This document shows, piece by piece, positions 49,412-57,624 of a stretch of DNA of 64,000 nucleotides (positions within the stretch are counted from its first letter, which is position 1; each line of letters begins with the position of its first letter). The position numbers and the translations under genes are program-made. Source of the stretch: Simplicispira sedimenti (GTDB lineage Bacteria > Pseudomonadota > Gammaproteobacteria > Burkholderiales > Burkholderiaceae_C); contig NZ_JAKVIJ010000002.1 of NCBI RefSeq assembly GCF_022760965.1, positions 248,001 through 312,000 on the forward strand, read 5' to 3'. The notes beneath the pieces were generated by a model. It was not told the origin of the DNA. It was given only the letters and a program-made list of their open reading frames with translations, and did no database searches.

Positions 49412-50683
49412 TCAAGCCAGCAGATCCAGCAGACTGCGCGCGATCACCTGGGTGGCGCGGCGCAGGTCGTCCAGCTCCAGGCGCTCGTCGGCGCGCTTGG
49501 CATGGGATTCGAGCACGGTGCGTGGCCCGGCGCCGTAGATCACGCCGGGGATGCCGCGCTCTGCGTACAGCCGCACGTCGGTGTACAGCGGCGTGCCCAC
49601 GGCGGGCGGCATGTGGCCGAACACCGCCTGCCCGTGTCTTTGCAGGGCCTGCACCAGCGGCGCGTTGCCGGGCAGCGGTGTCATGGCGCGGGCCAGCAGC
49701 AGGCGCTGGATGTCGGCCCGCGCCGCACTCTCGCCGTGGTGGCCGCGCTCGGCGTTGAAGCGCTCCAGGGCCTGGGCCATCACGCTGCGGATGCGTGCTT
49801 CCACCTCGGCCGGATTCTCCTCGGGGATCATGCGGCGGTCCAGCTTGAACTGCACCTTGCCGGGGACGACGTTGGTGTTGGTGCCGCCTTCGATGCGGCC
49901 CACATTCAGGTACGGGTGGGTGATGCCCGGCACCTGCGAGCGCACCTGCCGGTAGGCCTGGTTTTCAGCGTACAGCGCGTTCAGGATGGCGACGGCGGCT
50001 TGCAGTGCATCCACCCCGGTGTGCGGCACGGCGGCGTGGGCCATGGTGCCGTGCACGGTCACCTCCATCTGCAGGCAGCCGTTGTGCGCGGTGACCACCT
50101 CGTAGGAAAAGCCCGCCGCAATCAAGAGGTCGGGTTGGGTCAGGCCGTGCTTGAGCAGCCAGCCCGGCCCCAGCTCGCCACCAAACTCTTCGTCGTAGGT
50201 GAAGTGCAGCTCGATGGCGCCCTGGGTGGGCCGGGCCACGGCCTCCAGCGCGCGCACGGCGAAGGTGAAGCTCGCGAAGTCACTCTTGCTCACGGCGGCG
50301 GCGCGGCCGTAGAGCTTGCCGTCCTCGATTTCGGCGCCGTAGGGGTCGTGCGTCCAGCCCTCGCCGGGCGGCACCACGTCGCCGTGGGCATTGAGCGCGA
50401 TGGTCCTGCCGCCATCGCCATAGGGGCGGCGCACGATGAGGTTGGTGATGGACTGCATGCCGCAGGCCTGCACCTCGGCGGCGGGCACGGGGTGCTTTTC
50501 GGCGTGCAGGCCGTAGCCGTGCAGCAGCTCGGCCGTGCGTTCGGCGTGCGGGGCGTTGTTGCCCGGCGGCGTGTCGGTGGGCACGCGCACCAGGGCCTGC
50601 AGGAAGCGCACTTCCTCGTCGAAATGCTGGGCTATCCAGGCGTCGAGCCGGGCGTAGATGGCGGTGTCGGTGGGAGAGGTCAT
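49412..50683 (-). CDS. M20 family metallopeptidase/deacylase (ArgE/DapE-like)
   Basis: Di-zinc hydrolase of 423 residues. Zinc ligands in LNAHGDVVPPGEGW and FTYDEEFGGELG (catalytic Glu-Glu), His in GTMAHAAVPH. Lid dimerisation domain from about 200. The start at 50683 overlaps the uraD-allC stop by 4 bp (ATGA), so it is the last gene of the purine-catabolism operon. It could act on a ureido compound made by that pathway, perhaps ureidoglycolate, but the sequence alone does not show it. Confidence 0.83.
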   Translation of the reverse strand: MTSPTDTAIYARLDAWIAQHFDEEVRFLQALVRVPTDTPPGNNAPHAERTAELLHGYGLHAEKHPVPAAEVQACGMQSITNLIVRRPYGDGGRTIALNAHGDVVPPGEGWTHDPYGAEIEDGKLYGRAAAVSKSDFASFTFAVRALEAVARPTQGAIELHFTYDEEFGGELGPGWLLKHGLTQPDLLIAAGFSYEVVTAHNGCLQMEVTVHGTMAHAAVPHTGVDALQAAVAILNALYAENQAYRQVRSQVPGITHPYLNVGRIEGGTNTNVVPGKVQFKLDRRMIPEENPAEVEARIRSVMAQALERFNAERGHHGESAARADIQRLLLARAMTPLPGNAPLVQALQRHGQAVFGHMPPAVGTPLYTDVRLYAERGIPGVIYGAGPRTVLESHAKRADERLELDDLRRATQVIARSLLDLLA

Positions 50684-52455
50684 GTCGGCTCCATGCATAG
50701 CTGCAACAACAGGTGGTTGAAGGCCTCCACGGCCAGTTGCATGTCGTTGTGGGTGGTCGATTCGAGCGGGTTGTGGCTGATGCCGCCGTTCTCGCCGCGC
50801 ACGAAGAGCATGGCCTGGGGCAGGATCTCGTGCAACTTCATGGCGTCGTGCCCGGCACCGCTGGGCATGCAGTGCACCGGCAGGCCCAGTGCGGCCACGG
50901 CGCGCTCCCAGCGCTGCTGCAACTGCGGCGCGCTGGGCGCGGCGCTGGCGCGCATGGTCTCCTCCAGCGTGCAGCGCAGACCGCGCCGCTGCGCGATGCG
51001 CAGCAGTTCCTGCAGCACGTCCTGCGCCAGCGCATCGCGCTGCGCATCGGTGGGTGCGCGCAGGTCCAGCGAGAACTGGCAGCGCCCCGGCACCACGTTG
51101 ATGGAGCCGCCGGGCACGTTGAGCAGGCCGATGGTGCCCACCGAGTCGCCGTCGCGCGCGGCGCGCTGCTCCACGTACAGCGCCAGTTCCGCCACGCCGG
51201 CGGCCGCATCGCGGCGCCGGTCCATGGGCGTGGTGCCCGCGTGGCTGGCCATGCCGACCATCTCGCCCACATAGCGCACGCTGCCGTTGATGGAGCTGAC
51301 CACGCCCAGGGGCAGGTCGAGTTCGCACAGCACCGGCCCCTGCTCGATGTGCACCTCGACAAAGCCCAGGTAGTGCGCCGGGTCGCGCCGCAGCCGGGGG
51401 ATGTCGTCCACGCACAGGCCCGCCTGCTGCATGGCCTCGCGCATCGTCACGCCGTTGTCGTCCTTCTGCTCCAGCCATTCGGGCTGGAAGTCGCCGATGA
51501 GCGCGCCCGAGCCCAGGAAGGTGGCCTTGTAGCGCTGGCCTTCCTCCTCGGCGAAGGCCACCAGTTCGATGCCGAAGGGCAGGCGGCGGCCCGCGCGGTG
51601 CAGCTCGCGCACGCAGGCCATGGGCACGAAGATGCCCAGCCGCCCGTCGTACTTGCCGCCGTTGCGCACCGTGTCGTAGTGCGATCCGGTCAAGAGGGTG
51701 CTTGCCTGCGGCGTGGCCGCGTGGTAGCGGCCCACCACGTTGCCCACGGCGTCCACCTCCACCTCGTCGAAGCCGCATTCGCGCATCCATTGGCTGATCG
51801 TTTGCGCGCAGGCGCGGTGGGCCTCGGTGAGGTAGGTGACGGTGAGCTGCCCCTTCTCGGCATAGCCGGGGTCGGAGTGCTGGGCCAGCCGTTCGTGCCA
51901 GTCCCACACATCGCCGCCGATCAGCGGCTCGGCGTTGAACTTGTCGTTCAGCCGGATCTCGGCGATGCGGTGGATGTTGCGCAGCGCCTCGGCGCGCTCG
52001 ACGTCGGGGTGGTTGTCCAGGCGGCGCGCGAAGGTGTCGATGATCTGCGTCTTGTGGAGCCCCGTGCCGCGCGGCCCGCGCACGGCCAGGATGAAGGGAA
52101 AGCCAAAGCGCGCGTTGTAGTCCCGGTTGAGCTGCTGCAGTCGCGCAAATTCTTCGGGCGAGCAGTGCGTGAGGCCTGCCGCGCTCTGCTCCTGCGTGGA
52201 TTCGGCCGTGAGGCTTTGCGCCACCATGGCCTTGCCCGCCAGTTCGGGGTGGGCGCGGATCAGCGCAAGCTGCGCCTCGGTGCCGGCCTGGCGCACGGCC
52301 TGCGCCATGGCGTGCTTGAGGTGCGCGAGCGAGCGAAAGGGCCGCTCGCGCAGCGCGGCCTGCGCGATCCAGGGCGAGTGTTCGTAGATGCCGTCCAGCA
52401 GTTGCAGCGCCTGGTCGGTGTGGGCGGTGTTGAGTTGTCCGAGGCTCAAGGGCAC
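50680..52455 (-). CDS. Fused OHCU decarboxylase / allantoate amidohydrolase
   Basis: 591 residues joining two steps of urate breakdown. Residues about 1-165 are OHCU decarboxylase (UraD): PFRSLAHLKHAM, HPELAGKAM, DYNARFGFPFILAVRG. Residues about 180-591 are allantoate amidohydrolase (AllC, M20): TGSHYDTVRNGGKYDGRLG, AFAEEEGQRY, VEVHIEQGP, MASHAGTTPMDRR, PSGAGHDAM. A continuous frame with no stop between shows a real fusion. The first product, S-allantoin, and the second substrate, allantoate, are separated by PuuE, encoded just upstream, so the fusion brackets the PuuE step. Start 52455. Confidence 0.9.
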   Translation of the reverse strand: MPLSLGQLNTAHTDQALQLLDGIYEHSPWIAQAALRERPFRSLAHLKHAMAQAVRQAGTEAQLALIRAHPELAGKAMVAQSLTAESTQEQSAAGLTHCSPEEFARLQQLNRDYNARFGFPFILAVRGPRGTGLHKTQIIDTFARRLDNHPDVERAEALRNIHRIAEIRLNDKFNAEPLIGGDVWDWHERLAQHSDPGYAEKGQLTVTYLTEAHRACAQTISQWMRECGFDEVEVDAVGNVVGRYHAATPQASTLLTGSHYDTVRNGGKYDGRLGIFVPMACVRELHRAGRRLPFGIELVAFAEEEGQRYKATFLGSGALIGDFQPEWLEQKDDNGVTMREAMQQAGLCVDDIPRLRRDPAHYLGFVEVHIEQGPVLCELDLPLGVVSSINGSVRYVGEMVGMASHAGTTPMDRRRDAAAGVAELALYVEQRAARDGDSVGTIGLLNVPGGSINVVPGRCQFSLDLRAPTDAQRDALAQDVLQELLRIAQRRGLRCTLEETMRASAAPSAPQLQQRWERAVAALGLPVHCMPSGAGHDAMKLHEILPQAMLFVRGENGGISHNPLESTTHNDMQLAVEAFNHLLLQLCMEPT

Positions 52456-52467
52456 TGAAATGCTCCT

Positions 52468-52535
52468 AAAATGATAGCTTATTGCGCTTTATTCGTAAGC
52501 GCTGGAGGCATATTTTGTTCAAATTGCTGGGGCAG
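52468..52535 (+). repeat. Dispersed repeat family A, copy 5
   Basis: AAAATGATAGCTTATTGCGCTTTATTCGTAAGCGCTGGAGGC... ending TTGTTCAAATTG. GCGCTT/AAGCGC arms are visible. It sits between puuE and uraD-allC in the minus-strand operon and provides the puuE stop codon (52519-52521). Confidence 0.7.
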
Positions 52536-53469
52536 GATAGTGGTGCTGCCAGTGGTGCGCGATGTCGATGCGCCGCGCCACCCACACCTGATCATGGCGC
52601 TGGATGTGGTCCAGAAAACGCTGCAGCGCCGTGATGCGCCCGGGGCGGCCGAGCAGGCGGCAGTGCATGCCGATGCTCATCATCTTGGGCCGATCCAGGC
52701 CGGCGGGGTCGCCCTCGGCGTAGAGCGCGTCGAAGGTGTCCCGCATGTACTGGAAGAACGGCTCGGCGTGCGAATAGCCCTGGGGCAGGGCAAAGCGCAT
52801 GTCGTTGCAGTCCAGCGTGTAGGGCACGATGAGCTGGGGCACCACCGTGCCATCGGTCCGGCGCACCTGCATCCAGAACGGCAGGTCGTCGCCGTAGTAG
52901 TCGCTGTCGTAGGCAAAGCCACCGAAATCGGCCACCAGGCGGCGCGTGCGCGGGCTGTCGCGGCCGGTGTACCAGCCCAGGGCACGGGTGCCGGTCAGGC
53001 GCTCGATGATGGCCATGGCCTCCTGCAGGTGGGCGCGCTCCACGTCCTCGGGCACGTTCTGGTAGTGGATCCATTTGAGGCCATGGCAGGCGATCTCGTG
53101 GCCCAGCTCGGTGAACGCTGTGCAGACCTCGGGGTGGCGCTGCAGCGCGGTGGCCACGCCGAACACCGTGAGCGGCAGGCCGCGCTGCTCAAATTCGCGC
53201 AGGATGCGCCAGACACCCGCGCGCGCGCCGTATTCGTAGATGCCCTCCATGCTCATGTGCCGCTCGGGGTAGCTGGCCGGGTTGAACATCTCGGAGAGGA
53301 ACTGCTCCGAACCCGCGTCGCCATGCAGCACACAGTTTTCGCCGCCTTCCTCGTAGTTCAGCACGAACTGCACGGCAATGCGCGCGCCGCCGGGCCAGCG
53401 GGCGTGCGGCGGGTGGCGGCCGTGGCCGATCAGGTCGCGCGGGTAGGGCAGGGTGGTGTCGTAGGTCAT
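52519..53469 (-). CDS. puuE: Allantoinase PuuE (polysaccharide-deacetylase fold)
   Basis: Hydrolyses allantoin to allantoate without metal, using a NodB-like fold; about 316 residues. PRDLIGHGRHPPHARWPGGA and FVLNYEEGGENCVLHGD near the N-terminus, HEIACHGLKWIHYQ and GWYTGRDSPRTRRL are diagnostic. Upstream in-frame start at 53508 would shorten the divergent spacer to hiuH; MTYDTTLPYPRDL at 53469 is preferred. First gene of the minus-strand set puuE, uraD-allC, M20 hydrolase. 97 bp from divergent hiuH, so they may share a regulatory region. Confidence 0.93.
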   Translation of the reverse strand: MTYDTTLPYPRDLIGHGRHPPHARWPGGARIAVQFVLNYEEGGENCVLHGDAGSEQFLSEMFNPASYPERHMSMEGIYEYGARAGVWRILREFEQRGLPLTVFGVATALQRHPEVCTAFTELGHEIACHGLKWIHYQNVPEDVERAHLQEAMAIIERLTGTRALGWYTGRDSPRTRRLVADFGGFAYDSDYYGDDLPFWMQVRRTDGTVVPQLIVPYTLDCNDMRFALPQGYSHAEPFFQYMRDTFDALYAEGDPAGLDRPKMMSIGMHCRLLGRPGRITALQRFLDHIQRHDQVWVARRIDIAHHWQHHYPAPAI

Positions 53470-53566
53470 GTTGCAGGCACCGCAGGGAGATGGGGGAATC
53501 ATAGGCACAGCCGCCCAGGCTGCCTACACTTGCAACATCGCACGCACGCCACCAGGAGACTTCGCC

Positions 53567-53917
53567 ATGGGCCTGAGCACCCACGTACTGGACACCATGC
53601 ACGGCTGCCCCGCTGCGGGCATGGCCGTGGCGCTGTATGCCACCGAGGGCGAGAGCGCCACGCTGCTTCAGCGTGTGGTGCTCAACCGCGATGGCCGTAC
53701 CGATGCGCCGCTGTTCGACAACACCAGCCTGCGCGTGGGCACCTACCGCCTGCGCTTTGACGTGGCGGGCTACTTCAGGGCGCGCGGTGTGCAGTTGCCC
53801 GAACCCCCCTTCCTGGACCAGGTGAACCTGGACTTCGGCATTGCCCATACCGACCAGCACTACCATGTGCCGCTGCTGGTGAGCCCCTGGAGCTATTCGA
53901 CCTACCGGGGGTCTTGA
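53567..53917 (+). CDS. hiuH: 5-hydroxyisourate hydrolase
   Basis: Transthyretin-like tetramer that turns 5-hydroxyisourate, the product of urate oxidation, into OHCU. 116 residues. N-terminal LSTHVLDTMHGCPAAGM with the catalytic His, conserved Arg in GTYRLRFDV, and the C-terminal YRGS tetrapeptide. ATG 53567 with GGAG 8 nt upstream. Its product feeds the UraD part of the fused enzyme on the other strand. Confidence 0.96.
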   Translation: MGLSTHVLDTMHGCPAAGMAVALYATEGESATLLQRVVLNRDGRTDAPLFDNTSLRVGTYRLRFDVAGYFRARGVQLPEPPFLDQVNLDFGIAHTDQHYHVPLLVSPWSYSTYRGS

Positions 53918-53921
53918 GGGT

Positions 53922-53998
53922 GCTATCAAAAAATGAGCCGCTGGCGCTTGTGTTCAGGCAGATTAGGCATGAAAAGTGCCTAAAGTCGCCTGAAATCA
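53922..53998 (+). repeat. Dispersed repeat family A, copy 6 (divergent)
   Basis: GCTATCAAAAAATGAGCCGCTGGCGCTTGTG starts 4 bp after the hiuH stop. It also contains a separate inverted pair TTAGGCA...TGCCTAA and CAGGCAGA...CCTGAAA. The right half departs from the other copies, so its end is approximate. Lies between convergent hiuH and the TonB-like gene. Confidence 0.55.
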
Positions 53999-54018
53999 AG
54001 CGCTGGGCGCTATGGATT

Positions 54019-54543
54019 TCAGAGCTGCCCCTCGGTCAGCGTGTCGAGCTGGAAACGCCCGCTCTGGTCCCACAGCCAGGTGTCGGTGTAGGTGACCTTG
54101 CCCATGCGTGCAGGCAGCGGAAAGGGCGCCGCAGCGCGCACCGTGCGCTCGATCTCGGCCACCACCTCGGGCGCGTGGCGCGGCGCGCGCAGCCAGCGCA
54201 CGCCGGTCACACGGCCCTTGCGGTCGATGTCCACCTCCAGCACGCCAATGGCGTAGAGCATGGACGGCAGCTTGCCCTGGTAGATGCGCTCGGCGTTGAG
54301 CGCATACAGGTGGGTGGCCGCGTCCTTGCGGTAGTCGCGCGGATTGCGGGCCTCCGAAGGGGGCGAGATCTGCGTGACCGGGCCCAGGGTGCTGGGGCTG
54401 TCGCTGCCTGGGTGCTTGCCGGGGGCAATGGTGCTGACCGGCGAGGACTTGCAGGCCGCCACCACGGCGGCCACGCCCGCCATCAGGCCTGCAAGCAGCC
54501 AGTGGCTGCGCTTGGTGCTGCGTTGCGAAGGTTTGGGGTCCAT
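54019..54543 (-). CDS. TonB C-terminal-like lipoprotein
   Basis: 174-residue exported protein with basic N-terminus (KPSQRSTKRS), hydrophobic segment and lipobox AVVAAC, so probably a lipoprotein. The C-terminal part resembles the TonB carboxy-terminal fold: IGVLEVDIDRKGRVTGVRWL then AEIERTVRAAAPFPLPARM. A true TonB needs a membrane helix and Pro-rich spacer, which are short or missing here. GTG 54603 and ATG 54543 are both possible starts; 54543 gives a normal signal sequence. Divergent from xdhC with 17 bp between starts. Confidence 0.7.
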   Translation of the reverse strand: MDPKPSQRSTKRSHWLLAGLMAGVAAVVAACKSSPVSTIAPGKHPGSDSPSTLGPVTQISPPSEARNPRDYRKDAATHLYALNAERIYQGKLPSMLYAIGVLEVDIDRKGRVTGVRWLRAPRHAPEVVAEIERTVRAAAPFPLPARMGKVTYTDTWLWDQSGRFQLDTLTEGQL

Positions 54544-54560
54544 GGGTGGGGCGGTGGGCA

Positions 54561-55394
54561 ATGACCAGTAGCGGCGCATTTTTGCACCATTTGCGCGAGG
54601 CACTCAAAAAGGCCCCGGCCTGCCTGGTGACCGTGCAGCAGACCGAAGGCTCCACACCGCGCGAGCGTGGCGCATGGATGGCGGTGGCGGCCGATGCCGT
54701 GGTGGGCACCATCGGCGGCGGCCATGTCGAGTTCCAGGCCATTGCCGAGGCCCGCCGCCGGCTTGCGGGCGGGCCGGGCGCGGCCGTGCTGCGCTATGCG
54801 CTGGGCCCCAGCCTGGGGCAATGCTGCGGTGGCGTGATGCACCTGCGCTACGAGCAGGTCACGCAGGCCGATGCGGCGGCGCTTGTGGCGCGCCTGACGC
54901 CACGGCAGGTGCCTGTGGCGCTGTTCGGCGGCGGCCATGTGGGCCAGGCGCTGGCGCGCGTGCTGGCGCCGCTGCCGTTTGCGCTCACCTGGATCGACAG
55001 CCGCGACGGCGTCTTTCCGCCCGATGTGGCGCCGGGCGTGGCTTGCGAGCATTCCGACCCCGTGCAGGCCGCCGTGCCGGGCCTGGCGCCGGGCTCGCGT
55101 GTGCTCATCATGAGCTTCAGCCATGCTGAGGACCTGGACGTGGTGGCCGCCTGCCTGCGCCGCCAGCGCGAACGCGGCGACCTGCCCTTCATCGGGCTGA
55201 TCGGCAGCCGCAGCAAGTGGGCCACGTTCCGCCACCGCCTGCACGAGCGCGGCTTTGCCGAAGCCGAGCTGGCGCAGGTGACCTGCCCCATCGGCGTGCC
55301 CGGCATTGCAGGCAAGGCGCCCGAAGTGATTGCCGTGGCCGTAGCGGCCCAACTGTTGCAAACCCTGCCGCCTGACGGGAACGAGCGCGCTTGA
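54561..55394 (+). CDS. xdhC: Xanthine dehydrogenase accessory protein XdhC
   Basis: Chaperone that binds molybdenum cofactor and passes it, after sulfuration, to xanthine dehydrogenase. 277 residues: N-terminal XdhC/CoxI domain with ERGAWMAVAADAVVGTIGGG and LGQCCGGVMHL (paired Cys), and a Rossmann C-terminal domain (VALFGGGHVGQALARVL, IGLIGSRSKWATFRHRL). xdhA and xdhB are not in the window, so it is split from its client. Start ATG 54561. Confidence 0.92.
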   Translation: MTSSGAFLHHLREALKKAPACLVTVQQTEGSTPRERGAWMAVAADAVVGTIGGGHVEFQAIAEARRRLAGGPGAAVLRYALGPSLGQCCGGVMHLRYEQVTQADAAALVARLTPRQVPVALFGGGHVGQALARVLAPLPFALTWIDSRDGVFPPDVAPGVACEHSDPVQAAVPGLAPGSRVLIMSFSHAEDLDVVAACLRRQRERGDLPFIGLIGSRSKWATFRHRLHERGFAEAELAQVTCPIGVPGIAGKAPEVIAVAVAAQLLQTLPPDGNERA

Positions 55395-55432
55395 TGCGCT
55401 GCGGCCAGAGCCGTGCCGACATTGCGCTCAGG

Positions 55433-55453
55433 TTTTGCATACACTTTGTATCC
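55433..55453 (+). promoter_or_regulatory. Possible operator upstream of puuD
   Basis: ATACA-ctt-TGTAT palindrome (55439-55451) inside TTTTGCATACACTTTGTATCC, about 110 bp before puuD and 40 bp after xdhC. AT-rich island in a GC-rich gap. Purine-catabolism genes are often under GntR-type regulators with such sites; the assignment here is inference. The rest of 55395-55564 shows nothing else. Confidence 0.3.
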
Positions 55454-55564
55454 TCCGGTCGCAGCGGAGCCTTGGCGGTGCCCCCCGCTTTGGAGCGCGG
55501 CCCATGCTGTTCAGAGCGCCCGCAGTGGTGAATGGCGTTTGGCGTCTCGCCAAGGGTTAAACCC

Positions 55565-56797
55565 ATGGAAAGCTACCTTCTCGACTGGGCCAACCTGCTG
55601 TTGCGCTGGCTGCATGTCATCACGGCCATCGCCTGGATCGGCTCCTCGTTCTACTTCGTCTTCCTCGACAGCAGCCTCACGCCGCCCGAGGACGAGGACC
55701 TGAAGCGCCAGGGCGTCAGCGGCGAGCTCTGGGCCGTACACGGCGGGGGCTTCTACCACCCGGTCAAGTTCAACGTCGCGCCGCCAAAGCTGCCCGGCCA
55801 CCTGCACTGGTTCTATTGGGAGAGCTACAGCACCTGGCTCAGCGGCTTTGCGCTGTTCTCCGTGTCCTATCTGTGGAGCGCGGGCACCTACCTGGTGGAC
55901 AAGTCGCGCATGGACTGGGCACCGTCCACGGCCGTGGTGGCGGCGCTGGCTTTCCTGGTGGTGTTCTGGCTGTTGTACGACGCCATCTGCCGTGCCTTCG
56001 GCCAGCGCAAGAACGGCGATGCCATCGTTGGCGCGCTGGTGTTCGTGCTGGTGTGCATCGCTTCGTGGCTGGCCTGCCATTGGTTCGCCGGGCGCGCGGC
56101 CTTTTTGCTGGTGGGTGCGATGATGGCCACGGCCATGAGCGCCAACGTGTTCTTCTGGATCATTCCGGGCCAGCGCACCGTGGTGGCAGACCTGAAAGCC
56201 GGGCGGCCGGTGGACCCCATCCACGGCAAGCGCGGCAAGCAGCGCAGCGTGCACAACACCTACTTCACGCTGCCGGTGCTGTTTGCGATGCTGAGCGGCC
56301 ACTACAGCTTCACCTGGAGCCACCCGCAGAACTGGCTGGTGCTCATCCTCATGATGGCTGCGGGCGCGGCCATACGGCAGTTTTTTGTGCTGCGCCACGG
56401 CTTCAAGCTGGGGCGCAATAGCCACCCCTGGCCGTATGCGCTGGTGGGCGTGGCCGTGTTGCTGGCCGTGGTCGCCTGGCTGCGGCCCGCGCCTACATCG
56501 GGAGACGCTATTAAAAATATAGCTATTGGCGCTCAATACACGGGCGCTGGAGCCCCATTTGATACCAAGGAATTGCAGGCCGTGCTGCAACAGCGCTGTG
56601 TGCAGTGCCACGGTGCCGAGGTGCAGATGAAGGGCCTGCGCCTCGATGTGCCCGAACAGGTGGCCTCGCGTGCGTCGCTCATCTACCAGCAGGTGGTGCA
56701 GCAAAAGCTCATGCCGCTGAACAACGCCACGCAGATGACCGAGGCCGAGCGTGCGCTCGTCGCGCGCTGGTTCCAGGCGGGCGCGCCGGTGCGCTGA
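55565..56797 (+). CDS. puuD: Urate hydroxylase PuuD with cytochrome c domain
   Basis: Membrane urate oxidase: about eight helices (for example LLRWLHVITAIAWIGSSFYF) followed by a C-terminal cytochrome c domain with heme motif CVQCH at 345-349 and a Met ligand region (MPLNNATQM). Oxidises urate to 5-hydroxyisourate and passes electrons to the respiratory chain. 410 residues, full length. Between the last helix and the cytochrome lies a family-A repeat translated in frame (GDAIKNIAIGAQYTGAGA), lengthening the linker. ATG 55565; no strong Shine-Dalgarno. Confidence 0.93.
   Translation: MESYLLDWANLLLRWLHVITAIAWIGSSFYFVFLDSSLTPPEDEDLKRQGVSGELWAVHGGGFYHPVKFNVAPPKLPGHLHWFYWESYSTWLSGFALFSVSYLWSAGTYLVDKSRMDWAPSTAVVAALAFLVVFWLLYDAICRAFGQRKNGDAIVGALVFVLVCIASWLACHWFAGRAAFLLVGAMMATAMSANVFFWIIPGQRTVVADLKAGRPVDPIHGKRGKQRSVHNTYFTLPVLFAMLSGHYSFTWSHPQNWLVLILMMAAGAAIRQFFVLRHGFKLGRNSHPWPYALVGVAVLLAVVAWLRPAPTSGDAIKNIAIGAQYTGAGAPFDTKELQAVLQQRCVQCHGAEVQMKGLRLDVPEQVASRASLIYQQVVQQKLMPLNNATQMTEAERALVARWFQAGAPVR
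56507..56574 (+). repeat. Dispersed repeat family A, copy 7 (translated inside puuD)
   Basis: GCTATTAAAAATATAGCTATTGGCGCT, then GGGCGCTGGAGCCCCATTTG. Translated as AIKNIAIGAQYTGAGA, the same frame as copy 4. Located in the linker between membrane and heme domains, where extra residues are tolerated. Confidence 0.78.
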
Positions 56798-56809
56798 GAA
56801 CAGGTTCTG

Positions 56810-57436
56810 TCAGGGCCGCAGTCGGATGCCCAGCCCGCACAGGTAGGTGGTGATGGTGCTGCGCCCGGCCTGCACCAGATCAAACGCGCCGGGGTCCAGC
56901 AGCCAGCTGTGCAGCAGGCCTTCGATCAGCACCTGCAGCCCCAGCGCCGCCATGTCCGGTGGTACCTGCGCCGGGTGGGGGCTGGCGGCAAAGGCGCGCT
57001 CCAGCGCCAGCCGGTTGTGGGCCAGCCATTGGCGGTGCACCTGCAGGTGCCGGGCCTGCACGGCGCCCAGTTCCTCGACGTATTCGATGCGGTAGGTGGC
57101 AATGCGCAGCACGCGGCTCAGGGCTTCATCTTCTGCAATGCGGCCGAGCACCTGGACCATGCCGTCCACATAGCCCTGCATGTCGGGCGCGGCCTCGGCG
57201 TCGGGGGTCTGCTGCGCCATGTCGTCCAGGTGCGCGGTGGCGCGCTCCATCATGGCGTTGAAGAGGTCGGCCTTGTCCTTGAAATGCCAGTAAATCGCAC
57301 CGCGCGTGGCGCCTGCGGCCTGGGCAATGTCCTGCAGCGAGGTGCGCGACACGCCCTGGCTGTCGAACAGCCGCTCGGCGGCGTCGATCAGTGCATTGCG
57401 GGTGGCCTGTGCTTCGGCCTTGGTGCGTCGTGCCAT
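56810..57436 (-). CDS. TetR/AcrR family repressor of the RND operon
   Basis: Local repressor, 208 residues, AcrR/TtgR-like. N-terminal helix-turn-helix TSLQDIAQAAGATRGAIYWHFKDK at about 30-53 gives the typical TTRGAIYWHF signature; the C-terminal part is the ligand domain. Start at MARRTKAEAQ (57436); an upstream start at 57490 would place coding sequence in the operator. Divergent from acrA by 188 bp, which hold a perfect palindrome. Confidence 0.92.
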   Translation of the reverse strand: MARRTKAEAQATRNALIDAAERLFDSQGVSRTSLQDIAQAAGATRGAIYWHFKDKADLFNAMMERATAHLDDMAQQTPDAEAAPDMQGYVDGMVQVLGRIAEDEALSRVLRIATYRIEYVEELGAVQARHLQVHRQWLAHNRLALERAFAASPHPAQVPPDMAALGLQVLIEGLLHSWLLDPGAFDLVQAGRSTITTYLCGLGIRLRP

Positions 57437-57477
57437 GGGTTGGTTGGAAAGTCTCGCCGGACACACTATACCGCAAC

Positions 57478-57499
57478 ATACATACATCAATGTATGTAT
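57478..57499. promoter_or_regulatory. AcrR/TtgR-type operator
   Basis: Perfect inverted repeat ATACATACAT-CA-ATGTATGTAT with 10-bp arms in the tetR-acrA spacer. It closely resembles the AcrR box (TACATACATT...AATGTATGTA). Position 41 bp before the repressor start and 125 bp before acrA fits repression of both. Confidence 0.85.
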
Positions 57500-57624
57500 A
57501 ATTGCGCACCCGAAAAGCCCTTCCTGTCCGCGTTCGCAAGGCTTTTATGGACCGATGACATGCGCTTCACATGCCTTCACTAGACTTGCGGGCTTGGCTG
57601 TCGCTTCCGCCTCAAAGGATCACC

